Positions 32,854 to 42,599 of a stretch of 64,000 nt of DNA are shown one piece after another. Under the pieces are notes generated by a model. That model did no database searches. It was not told the DNA's origin and saw only the letters and a program-made list of their open reading frames with translations. The stretch covers positions 434,001 through 498,000 of the forward strand of contig BPQB01000014.1 of the NCBI GenBank assembly GCA_019973155.2. The letters run 5' to 3'. A program made the position numbers and the translations under genes. Origin of the DNA: Phanerochaete sordida. Lineage: Eukaryota; Basidiomycota; Agaricomycetes; Polyporales; Phanerochaetaceae. How positions within the stretch are numbered: the first letter of the stretch is position 1; every line of letters begins with the position of its first letter.

Positions 32854-34643
32854 CTACTCGAGATTGTTTCGGCAGCGCCACCGATGCCTATCCTGCCAGT
32901 CGCTGTAAAGTAGACAGCGTCCAAATTGTCATTTGGACAGATATTGGTAATAAAATGCTGCGTACCTTGTTTGACATTTTGTGCCACAGTACGCCACGAC
33001 CCAGCAGCCCTTGCATACGCGCATGCGGTGCTTCGGCTTGTGCACGCTGCAGAGGCACCCGCCCCATGCGCACCGCGCCAGCGGCTCGAACGGTGACTCG
33101 CTTGCCTCACCTTCAGGAACATCGGGGATCGCTCGTCCCACGCCTCTCCAAACCCTCGCGAACTCCTTCCACTCCTGGCTCCGTAGTACGAGCCGCCTCC
33201 GGTTCAGGTCGTCCGTGGTCTCTCGCCATAAGTTGTATGTAAGGCGCCGAATTGCAAGTTCCTTCGGCCTGTTATTGCCGGGGTCGAGTGGATGCGTTTG
33301 AAGGAGCGGTACAAGCCACCAAAGGGCGTCTAGTAGTAGATCTAGCGCGGCGGTGAGTAGAATACTGTAGAGGCGACGCTGCAATAATGCATACCGAGTG
33401 TTTCAGGCTCTTCCTCTGCTATAACATCCTTCACAAAGCGGCAAAGCAGACCGAGTAGTTCGTAAACGCGTTTTCCCATGCGCGGCAGGTCGAATTTCTG
33501 GTCGCTGTGAAGATTGAGCAATCCGCAAAACCACCCCTGAAAAAAGCGCATTACTGGGATAGGCCGAAAGCGATGCTGGATATCTTGATGCACAGATTGT
33601 CATAATTTGTGCCTAAGCACAGTTGACGCCGAGCGGCGGCCAGGCCATACGGGATGAGCAGCGGCTCCTCCCAATGTACGACAGGGCCCCCGTCTTCGGG
33701 TTCCAAGTTAGAGAATATATCTGCGCATTCGAAAGATGAGAGCAAATCCTCGTTGAGAATATGCTCATCCTTCAGGTCTCGCAAAACTGACGCGCTGATG
33801 CGGTCGCGATCGGTACATCCGTGGGAGACGGATAGGAAGAATGAGGTTTGGTGAGCTTCATCGGCAGTTCCAACTATGCGCCTAAGAGACTGGCACCGTA
33901 CTTCTCGATCTGGGCTATACATCCAGATCAGCAAGAGGACATGTGCTATTCGCGAGTTTGTCTTCATGATATCGACATCTCTGCATGCGTGTCTGCCGCT
34001 GAGTATACTTTCTGAAGATGAGACAGCGGACGTACCTGTAAAATTTGAGAATCACCGCCAGCGCCATGGCCAGGAAGCACAGGGACTCGTGTAACGTCAC
34101 GGCGATGGGATCTGTTTGCGTATAGGCGAGCTCTGAGACCAAGAACGGAGTTCTGATCTCCCACAGGTTGTCGAACATCGGAATTATCTTGCTCTGGAGA
34201 ATCTCTAGAAGCCTCTCAGTTTCGTCGTCGCCGCGCCACGGTGTGGTAAAGAACCGATCGAGGCTGGTTCGTAGAATATCCATCATGGCGGAGATGAAGC
34301 GCTAGCGAGAATAGTCAGGTGGCGTTCATGACTTTCAAGAAACGCTTACCATAGTGTCGACGTCGGGGCCCTGAGCTGATGCGAGCTCCTCACTAGTGAG
34401 GCCGCAGATACCGTCGTATGACACCAGCTCTGCTACGGCTGTCACAAACCCATGATCCCACGCAACGGTCCAGTCTGCGTCGTCACAATTGTCGACAGCA
34501 TGCGGAAGGATGCGTATGGCATCCAATTCAGGAGGGCTTGGCAATGTTTTCGACCTCCTGAGACCTCGGATGATGCTCGTCCAGATGTGGGGAGATGAGA
34601 CCAAACGCTCCGCCGTAGTATCGAAGGCCTCTCCCTGCTGCAT
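32854..34643 (-). pseudogene. Large MYND-type zinc-finger protein B, frameshifted
   Basis: Exons complement(join(32854..32902,32966..33341,33395..33980,34036..34301,34350..34643)). Paralogue of the gene at 23969-25802: exons 2 and 4 have exactly the same lengths (266 and 376 nt) and introns lie at the same sites. The MYND finger is preserved (CAWGGCLCSVHKPKHRMRVC, CKGCWVVAYCGTKCQ, SDWQDRHRWRC). Exon 3 is 586 nt instead of 584. The frame breaks at about 33540-33560, where LSQ is followed by TAA and homology resumes in another frame at GWFCGLLNL. A tract of six A on the + strand (33540-33545) lies at the break, so a sequencing error is possible. If real, the finger cannot be translated. Confidence 0.7.
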
Positions 34644-34644
34644 T

Positions 34645-35351
34645 TGAACGAAACCCGTGTGACTTCGAGCTTCAACGACGTGTGAGCGGTCCCAATTTTG
34701 AGAAGAACAGGCAATGCAGGGCGCACGAACGTCGCAGGTGAAGATGGCAGTCAGACAGAGCGGATCGTCCATTGACAAGGGCCCACCCAAGCGGACGAGC
34801 ATTTCATCGCCGATTGAAAAGAAGACGAACACAGCGCTACCTGCAGCCGCGCGCTTGAAGTAATCCAAGGACACGAACCAAGCATCTAAGTACATCCGGG
34901 CTGTAGACGGGTCACAGGGCTTACCCTTGTATTATGCAGTCTCGAGTATGCACACAGAGGAAGCTTCGGCAATGAGGATAATATTTGCGCGCACCCAAGG
35001 CTGCCCTGTGAAGTCAGCTCACTGTCGAATCGACATTCGCCGCTTGCAATCCTGCCTTCCTCGGTCGCAGAGCCGATACAGCTTTCCTAGCTTCTCCTGG
35101 GGGACGATTTGATTTATCGCGCGTGACAGAGACGCATACAATTGACACACCTTCAGCTCCTCCGCCTTGACGACCTTCTCCTCTTCCACGCCAAATAATC
35201 TCGGGTCGAAGAACCGCCCATCAGGTATGTCAGGCTTATGCTTCAGCAAGACACATGGGTGATCCCGCACGGCATCGAGCACCGTGCGCGATAGCGCTCC
35301 GAACTGCCGCTCCGATCGCGCGATGCCACAGAGCACTTGAAATTCTTGCAT
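34645..35351 (-). pseudogene. Unidentified, apparently broken reading frame next to MYND gene B
   Basis: ATG at 35351 opens MQEFQVLCGIARSERQFGAL and continues through DGRFFDPRLFGVEEEKVVKA to 35019. A second block downstream reads QPWVRANIILIAEASSVCIL, then a TAA, then YKGKPCDPSTARMYLDAWF and FVFFSIGDEMLVRLGGPLSM, running open into the first exon of MYND gene B. The composition is strongly protein-like. I cannot name the family, and the in-frame TAA argues for decay or for an intron I cannot place. It could also be an upstream part of the MYND B gene. Confidence 0.4.
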
Positions 35352-35359
35352 CGACGCGA

Positions 35360-35998
35360 GCGATGTTAGCAGCGAGGGTAGTGGGCGCGTGCTGCAAAAA
35401 TGAAAATTGGCAACGGAAAATCGTGAGAATACAGAGTCCACAGACCTCTACCAGAGATATAAATCGTAGCTCTGAGGTGGACAGGTGCGCACCTAGACGC
35501 ACTCAAGACGAGACGAAAGTTGAGGTGGCAGTCAAAGCGCAAAAAGCGACTGCCACGCTATTTTCGGCGAGGCAGGCGGTGTATGCACCGCTTGTCCGTC
35601 CTGGCCTGTGAGTTATGGCAAAGTTCGCAGGACTTCGCGCTGCTGCGCGTTGCCCACGAAGTGGTGCTGTCATGGTATGCTTCGGGTTCGTGGCCGCAGG
35701 TGGTAGCACGCAGGCCCGCGCCGTCGCGGCGACGACCAAAGTCGTGGCGGGCGAGCGCTTGACTTCGTACACGACTGTCCGAAACGGGCAGGTGCTGTCG
35801 TTCGCAGTCTTCACGACTCTTCAGTGGCTGCGGAGTGGTCTCTTCTGCAATACTGCGAGCTCGAGGGATTCAAAGATTCAAGCACACAAGTCTATTCGTA
35901 GGATAATAAGATATATTGACTTGAATATGCTGCACAACTGGAGGCAGCACTGTACTTGTATGGCAGACTAATATATATGACGCTCAAGAATAGTCGCC
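35360..35998. other. Spacer left of the inverted repeat
   Basis: No gene recognised. The last 100 bp are AT-rich (ATATATATGACG near 35971) right up to the border of the inverted repeat. Confidence 0.4.
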
Positions 35999-36850
35999 GC
36001 GAGCGAAAAGTGCAGTTTAAGGCGCGTGTTGGTTTCACTCGCGGGGCACAACACCCCGCGAGCTACTTATCCCGAGGACCATGAAAGGGTCCGCGCCAGG
36101 ACGGCCCCAGCCAGGGGCCGGAGCCGCCCTCCCTCGAGATACGCACCTTTTCGCTCGCAGTCGTGTACCTGCAATGGTCAGCGGCATGTACGAAGAAAAA
36201 CAGGAATGGAATCCGGCCGAGGGCCGTTGCACAACTCCAGACAGCGCCGCCGTGCGACGGGGGTGATCATCAGGCTTGCGAGGGTACCTTCACACCGGCA
36301 CAGCCGACACAGCGCACCAGACCCGGAGGCCCGGCGTGGGAAGTCGCAGAGCAAGCAAGCTTGTCGCGGTCACCAGCTGCGTCGGCGTGCATGCGCCCGC
36401 CTCCCTGCAGACTCCGTGGGCGGACGAACCTAGCCCAGGCGAGGAGCGGCCCGAAGGCCGAGTATCAACTGCGGTCTGCAAGGAAGCGTGTAAGCCGCGC
36501 CGCACACACAGACTCACGGGGCGAGCCCCGGCGAGGAGCAGCCCGAGGGCTGCGTATCAACTGCGGTCTGGTACGCGGGCGGCGGCGGCGCGCTGGAGAG
36601 GGACAGGGTGCGTGGGGCCCCGACGACCGCGCTGTGAGGTGCAGTGAGCTCGCTGTTCACGACGACGACGAAGAGAGACTCACAGCGAATGTTGCAAGGG
36701 GAAAGCGCATTGCTTGAGAGGCTTGAGGGGCGGTGGGTTGATGCCCCCTCCTCGCCGAGGACGCGGGGTATTTATACATTTCTGGGGCTGGATCAAGCGC
36801 CGAACCGGACGGTTTGTTTGGCACCCTCGCCGGCCGCTGGGCCGGAAAGA
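35999..36850. repeat. Left arm of a 2.26-kb inverted repeat
   Basis: The reverse complement matches 37400-38257. The outer end starts GCGAGCGAAAAGTGCAG and TTTAAGGCGCGTGTTGG, and identity is high (by eye above 90%) to about 36760, then weaker to about 36850. The arm contains an outer hairpin (36041-36065, CTCGCGGGG pairing with CCCCGCGAG) and two copies of an internal repeat. No open frame is shared by both arms. It could be a fold-back DNA transposon without transposase or a duplicated non-coding transcription unit. Confidence 0.85.
36769..36776 (-). promoter_or_regulatory. Outward-facing TATA box of the left arm
   Basis: On the minus strand the sequence reads TATAAATACCCCGCG. It faces into the left arm. 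The mirror copy lies at 37476-37483. A shared CCGTTTGTTTGGC-like element lies about 35-60 bp further inside on both sides. Confidence 0.6.
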
Positions 36851-37475
36851 GGCAAACAATCTGCCAAACAGAGCTCGGCGACGCGCCGTGCGCCGCTATC
36901 CGGCAGCGAGGCCCGCATGTCCCGCGACCGGGCAGCAGCGGAGCCTGCGAACCAGCCTGAGGTCAGTCTCGTCCTTGGAGACAGCAGCTGTGGGTTCGCT
37001 ACAGCGAGGTCGCGCCGCCTTGAAGCGGCACGAGAGAGTCTGTAAAAAGGTCAGTTTCATTTGGAAGATGCGCGAGACCGCGATGGGGACATGGTGGTGT
37101 GGAAGTACTAAGAGACGCGGCGTCGCGTCGGGGGAGTCAAAGCGCTCGACGCGGCTGTCCATAACGGGCAGGTGTTGATGTTCAAGAGTTCCCGTGAGCG
37201 ACCTCCGCCATCTCGAAGATCTAACTCTTGCAGGTCGACTGCGCTGCTCGCGCAAGACAAGTTCTGTGTTGGCAGAGGCTCCGTAGGACCGGCTGGCTGC
37301 CGAAAGCGGCCCCAGGACGGCCGGCGCCGTCGCCGAAGCCGATCGAGCTCGCCGTCCGGAAAGGCAAGCTGGCCGCCACCGCCGGGCCAGCCTCCGGCGG
37401 CGGGCCAAACAAACGGCACGTGTTCCCGTTGATCCTCGTTCAACAAGAAAACGCGTGCACCGGCCCCGCAAAACA

Positions 37476-37483
37476 TATAAATA
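37476..37483 (+). promoter_or_regulatory. Outward-facing TATA box of the right arm
   Basis: TATAAATACCCC on the + strand, facing into the right arm. With the box at 36769-36776 it makes a symmetrical pair firing away from a unique centre of about 0.55-0.7 kb. Confidence 0.6.
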
Positions 37484-37689
37484 CCCCGGCCGCGGCGAGG
37501 AGAGGGCCGCACTGCCCACCGCCTCTCGAGCCCTCAAGCAATCCGCTCTCCCCTTGCAACATTCGCTGTGAGTCTCCCTTCGCCGTCGTCGTCTTCCACA
37601 GCGAGCTCACCTCTTTGCCTCACAGCGCGGTCGTCGGGGCCCCACACACCCTGTCCCTCTCCAGTGCGCCGCCGCCGCCCGCACACCAG

Positions 37690-37828
37690 ACCGCAGTTGA
37701 TACGCAGCCCTCGGGCTGCTCCTCGCCGGGGCCCGCCCCGTGAGTCTGTGTGTGCGGCGCGGCTTACACGCCTCCCTGCAGACCGCAGTTGATACTCGGC
37801 CTTCGGGCCGCTCCTCGCCTGGGCTAGG
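37690..37828 (+). repeat. Internal direct repeat in the right arm
   Basis: ACCGCAGTTGATAC followed by a GGGC(C/T)GCTCCTCGCC core occurs twice, about 92 bp apart. The same pair is present, inverted, in the left arm (about 36430-36570). Candidate acceptor (CTCCCTGCAG) and donor (GTGAGTCTG) sites flank the units. Confidence 0.55.
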
Positions 37829-38360
37829 TTCGTCCACCCATGGAGTCTGCAGGGAGGCGGGCGCATGCACGCCGACGCAGCTGGTGACCGCGACAAGCTT
37901 GCTTGCTCTGCGACTCCCACGCCGGGCCTCCGGGTCTGGTGCGCTGTGTCGGCTGTGCCGGTGTGAAGGTACCCTCGCAAGCCTGATGATCACCCCCGTC
38001 GCATGGCGGCGCTGTCTGGAGTTGCGCAACGGCCTCGGCCGGATTCCATTTCTGTTCTTCTTCGTACATGCCGCTGACCACTTACAGTTGCACGACTGTG
38101 AGCGAAAAGGTGCGTATCTCGAGGGAGGGCGGCTCCAGCCCCGGGCTGGGGTCGTCCTGGCGCGGACCCTTCCATGGTCCTCGGGATAAGTAGCTCGCGG
38201 GGTGTTGCCCCCCGCGAGTGAAACCAACGCGCGCCTTAAACTGCACTTTTCGCTCGCAGCGATCCTTCATTATCTGCTATTTGTTATTGTGCCTCATGTT
38301 TTGTATAAAGTAGCATAGAGTACAGTATTAATTCATCATGTCGGTTCGCAAGGACCTCTA

Positions 38361-39118
38361 TTACTGGAAAGTAATCCGGCGATTGTATGTCGTCCAGTCC
38401 CTGTCCGTGAAGATCTTGAGTGTAGGCAATGCCCTGCATATCCCCTTATGCGCCGCCCAGTCTGTACTCTGGTGCTCCTGTATGTCATGACGTTAGATAA
38501 TGCGAACCAGGAATGACGAAAGACATACCGCGCCGCAATAGCGAACCAGCTGGCACTTCGAGCATCTCCTGAGATCTTCAGACTCTCCACAATCAGGGAC
38601 GCAGCATATAGCCGGTCGCGGACCCCAAAGCGCGTCGTTGGCCGCCAACAAGTCGAGCAGCCTGTGCGGGAGGAACTACGGACACCGTCAGCACTGACAG
38701 GGGCAGCCTCACAAACGGGCACACGCACCCTGATACACCTGTTATCTTCGACCCGAATCCCAATCGTCCCGTCCAGAAACGCCTTCGTCTGCGCATACAG
38801 CACCGCAACCGTATCGCCGACCCTCGGCGGGCGCGCGCCAGTGAGGAAGCTCCTTCCACCATCGTCATCATAACACGCGACGCGCGTGCCCTCGCGCGCC
38901 GCCGTGTCCACGACGTCGAGCACGAGCCGCGAGAACGTGCTTACGCGCGTGACCTCGCCGAGGAAGCACCAGTGCCGGCGGTACGCGCCCGCGCGGTGGA
39001 AGTACCGCGCGTCGGCCGCGTCGCCGAGCTGCGGGCAGTCCGCGAACGTCGGGAAGCTGATGCGGTCCTGCAGGTCCGAGCCCGCGCCGAGCGTCGGGGG
39101 GAGGGCGGCGGGGGGCAT
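38361..39118 (-). CDS. Small MYND-type zinc-finger protein C
   Basis: Exons complement(join(38361..38477,38529..38675,38729..39118)), 217 aa. The N-terminal block reads GSDLQDRISFPTFADCP and RRHWCFLGEVTR, followed by a beta-rich stretch with RVGDTVAVLY. The C-terminal MYND finger is CCVPDCGESEDLRRC, CSKCQLVRYCG and EHQSTDWAAHKGIC. The intron separating YCG from EHQ is at the same place in the two relatives at 39.3 and 44.8 kb. Probably nuclear or cytoplasmic and acting through peptide binding; function unknown. Divergent from copy D over 145 bp. Confidence 0.8.
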
Positions 39119-39263
39119 GGTGGTGGTGTGGGCGCGAGAGGCGCGTGCGGCTCTGTCGCGTCGTGTGGTGACGTCGCGCGCCGGCGGAAGCGCTTTGTCC
39201 TCTTTGCCTTCGACCGCCACTGCCGCCCAGCCTTCACGCCTCCCGACCGGCCATACTTCCCAA

Positions 39264-40009
39264 ATGACGACCACCGCCAACGAGCGTAGCCTCGGCATCG
39301 GCTCGAGCCTGCGCGACCGCGTCTCGTTCCCCACTTGGGGCGACTGCCCACACGACGACGGACGCGACGCCCATGGCCTCGCTGCGGCGGCACTGGTGCT
39401 TCCTGGGCTGGATAGTGCAGGTGGTCCCGATGTAGCGGCTCGTGCTGAACGTCCGAGACATGGCGACGCGCACCGTGCGCCTCGAGTGCCTCAGCGCGGA
39501 CGGCGGGCGCGCGCATCTCGAGAAGGGCCTCTTCACGCCCGGGCACACCGTCGCTGTGTTTTATGCGCTGCAACATCGTCACCCGCAGGGGAACGGCCTG
39601 GGGCCGGAGGAGAACGACGACATCGTCGTACGTTCTGCCGTGCGCCGCTGGTCCCCCTGCTTCTGACCGCTGCACGCAGATCATCCCGCACTCGCTGCAG
39701 AACCTCCAAGCTGCGAATCGCGCGCTGTGGGGCTTCCATCCTGTCGCATGTGCAGCTGATAACTGTGATGAAACGGAAGGCTTGTCTATCTGCGCGTCGT
39801 GCCGACTTGTTCGGTATTGCAGCCCGGTGCGTCTGACAATGACATGATCATTGAAGCGCATATACTCACACACAGCTGTATAGGAGCATCAGCACGAACA
39901 CTGGGAGAAGCACAAGGGTCTCCGCAAAGCATGTTCTGCGCTCAGGCTGTCGCTATTTACCGACCGCGACTGGACGAAATTCGAGAAGCACTGGAGGTTT
40001 CCGGTTTGA
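39264..40009 (+). pseudogene. Small MYND-type zinc-finger gene D, inactivated
   Basis: Ancestral exons join(39264..39627,39680..39826,39884..40009). The start MTTTANERSLGIGSSLRDRV matches copy C, but the frame shifts at about 39358-39373. In the correct frame (RRHWCFLGW) a TAG follows at 39433. Exon 2 has the same 147 nt as copy C and still encodes CAADNCDETEGLSIC, CASCRLVRYCSP. The last zinc-ligand region reads HKGLRKAC and not HKGIC-like. Two independent lesions make it a pseudogene. Confidence 0.75.
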
Positions 40010-40238
40010 TAGACGGACTTTGTATGCGCGACACATCCTGCATCGTATTGGTATGGTGAGTCAACGATACGAACCTTCTCTCGAGTCTTGTTTACGCAGA
40101 GTCTAGTGAAGACCCCGCTGGTTGAAATCAATATTGTGCAAATACACACACTCTGCGGCTGACTGAGCAGTCCGTATTTCAACCACGACACATATTTCAT
40201 TTCGACACGCACACCTCTCTTCCTGCTCCTGCGCAAGT

Positions 40239-41247
40239 ATGCACACATTCACCACCATATCCGCCCTCGCGTTCGTGCTCCTCGCTCCGTCCGTCCTATC
40301 CGGCAGCACCAGCGCCGGCGGCGCCTGCTCGCCCAACAACACACACGTCGACACCTCCACGCACAAGCTCGTCACCGAATGCGACGACAAGACCTTCTGC
40401 GCCGCGTCCGCGAACGGCACCGCGGGCACGTGCGCCCCGCGGCAGTGCCGGCGCGACGAGTTCCCGTGGGGCTACGGCGCGAGCGACGCGCTCCCGCCGC
40501 TGTGCGACCGCGGCGCGTTCTGCCCGGACAACGGCGGTGGCTGCCAGGGCGTGCGCGGCGCGGGCGACGCGTGCGAGAAGAACCGCGACGAGCAGTGCGC
40601 GCCGCCCCGGGACGACGTCGCGGCCGCGCTCGCGAGCGGCCAGAACTTCGACGGCGCGGTGTGCTTGAACTCGGTGTGCATGTGCGTGCGGCGCGTCTCG
40701 TTCCTGGTGGTGTGCTGATGGAGAGCGCAGGTGGGCGAACGTGACGCTGGGGCAGGGATGTGTGGTCGATGACACGACGTATGTCGACACCGGGCCTAAT
40801 GGCCAGCAATTCGGGAACCGCATCGTCCGGCACAATTGTCGCACGCCGCAGCTGTACTGCGATACGAATGCGCTGCAGTGCTTTCCTACGAAGCTGCTGG
40901 GAGAGGGCTGCGCGATGGATCAAGAGTGTCGTTCGGTGAGAGCTTTCGTTCATGTGCTTCGTTAAAGCGGCGGCTGACTTGATGGCGCTGCTGCAGTACA
41001 ACTGTGTCGGAAGCGTTTGCGTCGACCCGCCTGGTATGCCACACGAGGTCAAAGCCTGGCAGTACGCCGTATCGGTGACGATCGTCGTAATCTGTACGTG
41101 CGGGTTCAATACTCGCCCACGTGTTCGCTCATCTGCGACTCGCTAGCCATGGCGGTGACAGCGACAATGCTCGTCATGATACACCAACGAGTCCGACTGC
41201 GGCAACACCGAGAGCTTCGGGATTACTACTATGAGCAAATCAGGTGA
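40239..41247 (+). CDS. Secreted/type I membrane protein with cysteine-rich ectodomain
   Basis: Exons join(40239..40681,40731..40935,40997..41093,41147..41247), 281 aa. A signal peptide (MHTFTTISALAFVLLAPSVLS) precedes about 200 residues with over 18 cysteines in pairs, for example CDDKTFCAAS, CDRGAFCPDNGGGC, QGCVVDD and EGCAMDQECRSYNCVGSVC. A single transmembrane helix (WQYAVSVTIVVISMAVTATM) and a short basic tail RVRLRQHRELRDYYYEQIR follow. The spacing recalls Dickkopf/knottin-like disulfide domains. Probably a cell-surface protein; ligand unknown. Splice phases are consistent, and the tail ends just before GTGAGG, so a further exon is possible. Confidence 0.8.
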
Positions 41248-41522
41248 GGTCTCGCACATCTGCACCTAGATGTCTGGAACTCACGCGTCTTGTGTCAGCC
41301 TCCGTCAGTCGATGTTTGCGCTCCATCGCCGCGCCGCGGCCGGGGGTGGTCTCGGAGGCAAAAAGTACAGAGACTGACATTTCCACTGTACCCTCCATCC
41401 ATTACATTCTTCATGACAGGAGCCTAACGTAGATATCGCCTGGACGTTCGCCGGAGACCTATTGAACGAAATTGGGCGTTCGGGGTGCGCATCGTGGGCC
41501 CTGCGGGTGCTCCTATTTCAAC

Positions 41523-41594
41523 GGGGCCGTGGCGCAACGGTAGCGCGTCTGATTCCAGTCCAGAAGGTTGAGTGTTCAAGTCACTCCGGCCTCA
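41523..41594 (+). tRNA. tRNA-Trp (anticodon CCA), no intron
   Basis: 72 nt forming a complete cloverleaf: acceptor stem GGGGCCG/CGGCCTC (one G-U pair), D-stem GCGC/GCGC, anticodon loop TTCCAGT with CCA at positions 34-36, and T-stem GAGTG/CACTC with loop TTCAAGT. The last anticodon-stem pair is an A-C mismatch (A31-C39). The discriminator base is A. Confidence 0.9.
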
Positions 41595-41598
41595 GACC

Positions 41599-41603
41599 TT
41601 TTT
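41599..41603 (+). terminator. RNA polymerase III terminator of tRNA-Trp
   Basis: TTTTT begins 5 nt after the discriminator base. Confidence 0.8.
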
Positions 41604-41840
41604 GCCTGCGTGGGATTCGCGCGACAGTTTTGTTGCGCCGTTTTTGCTCCTCGAATCAGGCAGAATTCTTCTTCCGCCAAGTCTCAGGAACAGCGCCAAA
41701 CGCCACAAAGCCTGCACGTGATGCCGATGGGCTTTGCGTTTTGTGTTTGGGGTGAGGTTAGGGTTGCACGCGCCGCTCGACGGGCACTCTCGCGATTTGC
41801 TTGCAGCCGACCACTATTCGCTCCCATCCTCCCCTCTGCC

Positions 41841-42595
41841 ATGAGTGTCCTGCGGCCATTCAGAGCAACGGACTTGTTCAAGTTCAATAACATGTATGCG
41901 CTGCCTTACCTCCGCCCCTCGCTCTGCTCACGTCACCAGCAACCTGGACATCTGGACAGAAACCGTGCGAGCCAGGCCTCCTCCTTCCTCCTGCGATAGC
42001 TCACAGGCGAACAGTACGGCATCAACTTCTACCTGAACTACCTCGCACGATGGCCCGACCTGTGCTGTGCGCAAGAGGCACCTAACGGGCGGGTGATGGG
42101 CTACAGTACGCCGCACCCTGCACGCTCTGCCCGCCCTCCACTCACCCCTTGCGCAGTCCTCGGGAAGGCCGAGGGCCAGAACACAGAGTGGCACGGGCAC
42201 ATCACGGCGCTCACCGTCGCGCCCGAGTACCGCCGGCTGGGCCTCGCGCGGAAGATGATCGACCTGCTCGAGCTCGTGTCGGACAAGACGTACCGCGGCT
42301 ACTTCGTCGACCTCTACGTGCGCTGCACGAACGTCGTCGCGACGGGCATGTACGAGCGCCTCGGGTACAGCGTGTACCGGCGCGTGAGGGAGTACTACGG
42401 GAGCCTGGGCATGGGGCGCGCGGCGAAGGACGAGGAGGATGCGTTCGGTGAGTCGGGGTGCGTTCTGCGTGGTGAGCTCGACACTCACGAGAGAACTGCG
42501 AAGACATGCGCAAGCCCCTCTCGCGAGACCCGGGTCGTCGGTCGGTCAGAGCAAACGGCCGCGAATTCATCGTCAGTGCGCACGATGTACCATAA
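41841..42595 (+). CDS. NAA20: N-terminal acetyltransferase B catalytic subunit NAA20
   Basis: Exons join(41841..41893,41940..41964,42015..42105,42157..42447,42504..42595), 183 aa. The start MSVLRPFRATDLFKFNN is near-universal for NAA20. It is followed by LDIWTETYGINFYLNYLARWPD, GRVMGYILGKAEG, WHGHITALTVAPEYRRLGLA (acetyl-CoA loop R-x-x-G-x-A), VDLYVRCTNVVATGMYERLG and the tail DAFDMRKPLSRD. GNAT-fold enzyme; with NAA25 it forms NatB on ribosomes and acetylates nascent Met-Asp/Glu/Asn/Gln N-termini. Exon 2 is only 25 nt. Length matches the human enzyme (178 aa). Confidence 0.95.
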
Positions 42596-42599
42596 GACA

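Larger units (their letters stand above)
37400..38257. repeat. Right arm of a 2.26-kb inverted repeat
   Basis: Mirror image of 35999-36850. From the centre outward both arms read a TATA box, a GAGGAG-rich leader, GCAACATTCGCTGTGAGTCTC with several possible splice sites, the internal repeat, a CACCCCCGTCGCA region and the outer hairpin (38193-38217). The outer end is CTTTTCGCTCGC at 38257. No target-site duplication was found beside either end. Confidence 0.85.

Noticed and set aside
33538..33562. 18-nt GT..AG ultra-short intron in MYND gene B
   Set aside because: Removing the 18 nt leaves the frame wrong by one base; the 17 nt that would fix it do not begin with GT. A frameshift is the simpler reading.
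36276..36647. Long + strand frame in the left arm (and its mirror at 37534-37980) as a protein gene
   Set aside because: It runs opposite to the predicted transcription, the two arms diverge by frame-shifting indels within it, and its composition is that of GC-rich non-coding sequence.
37740..38189. 149-codon frame in the right arm in the transcribed direction
   Set aside because: It lacks an ATG start, and the left-arm copy stops or shifts frame halfway, so there is no selection on the protein.
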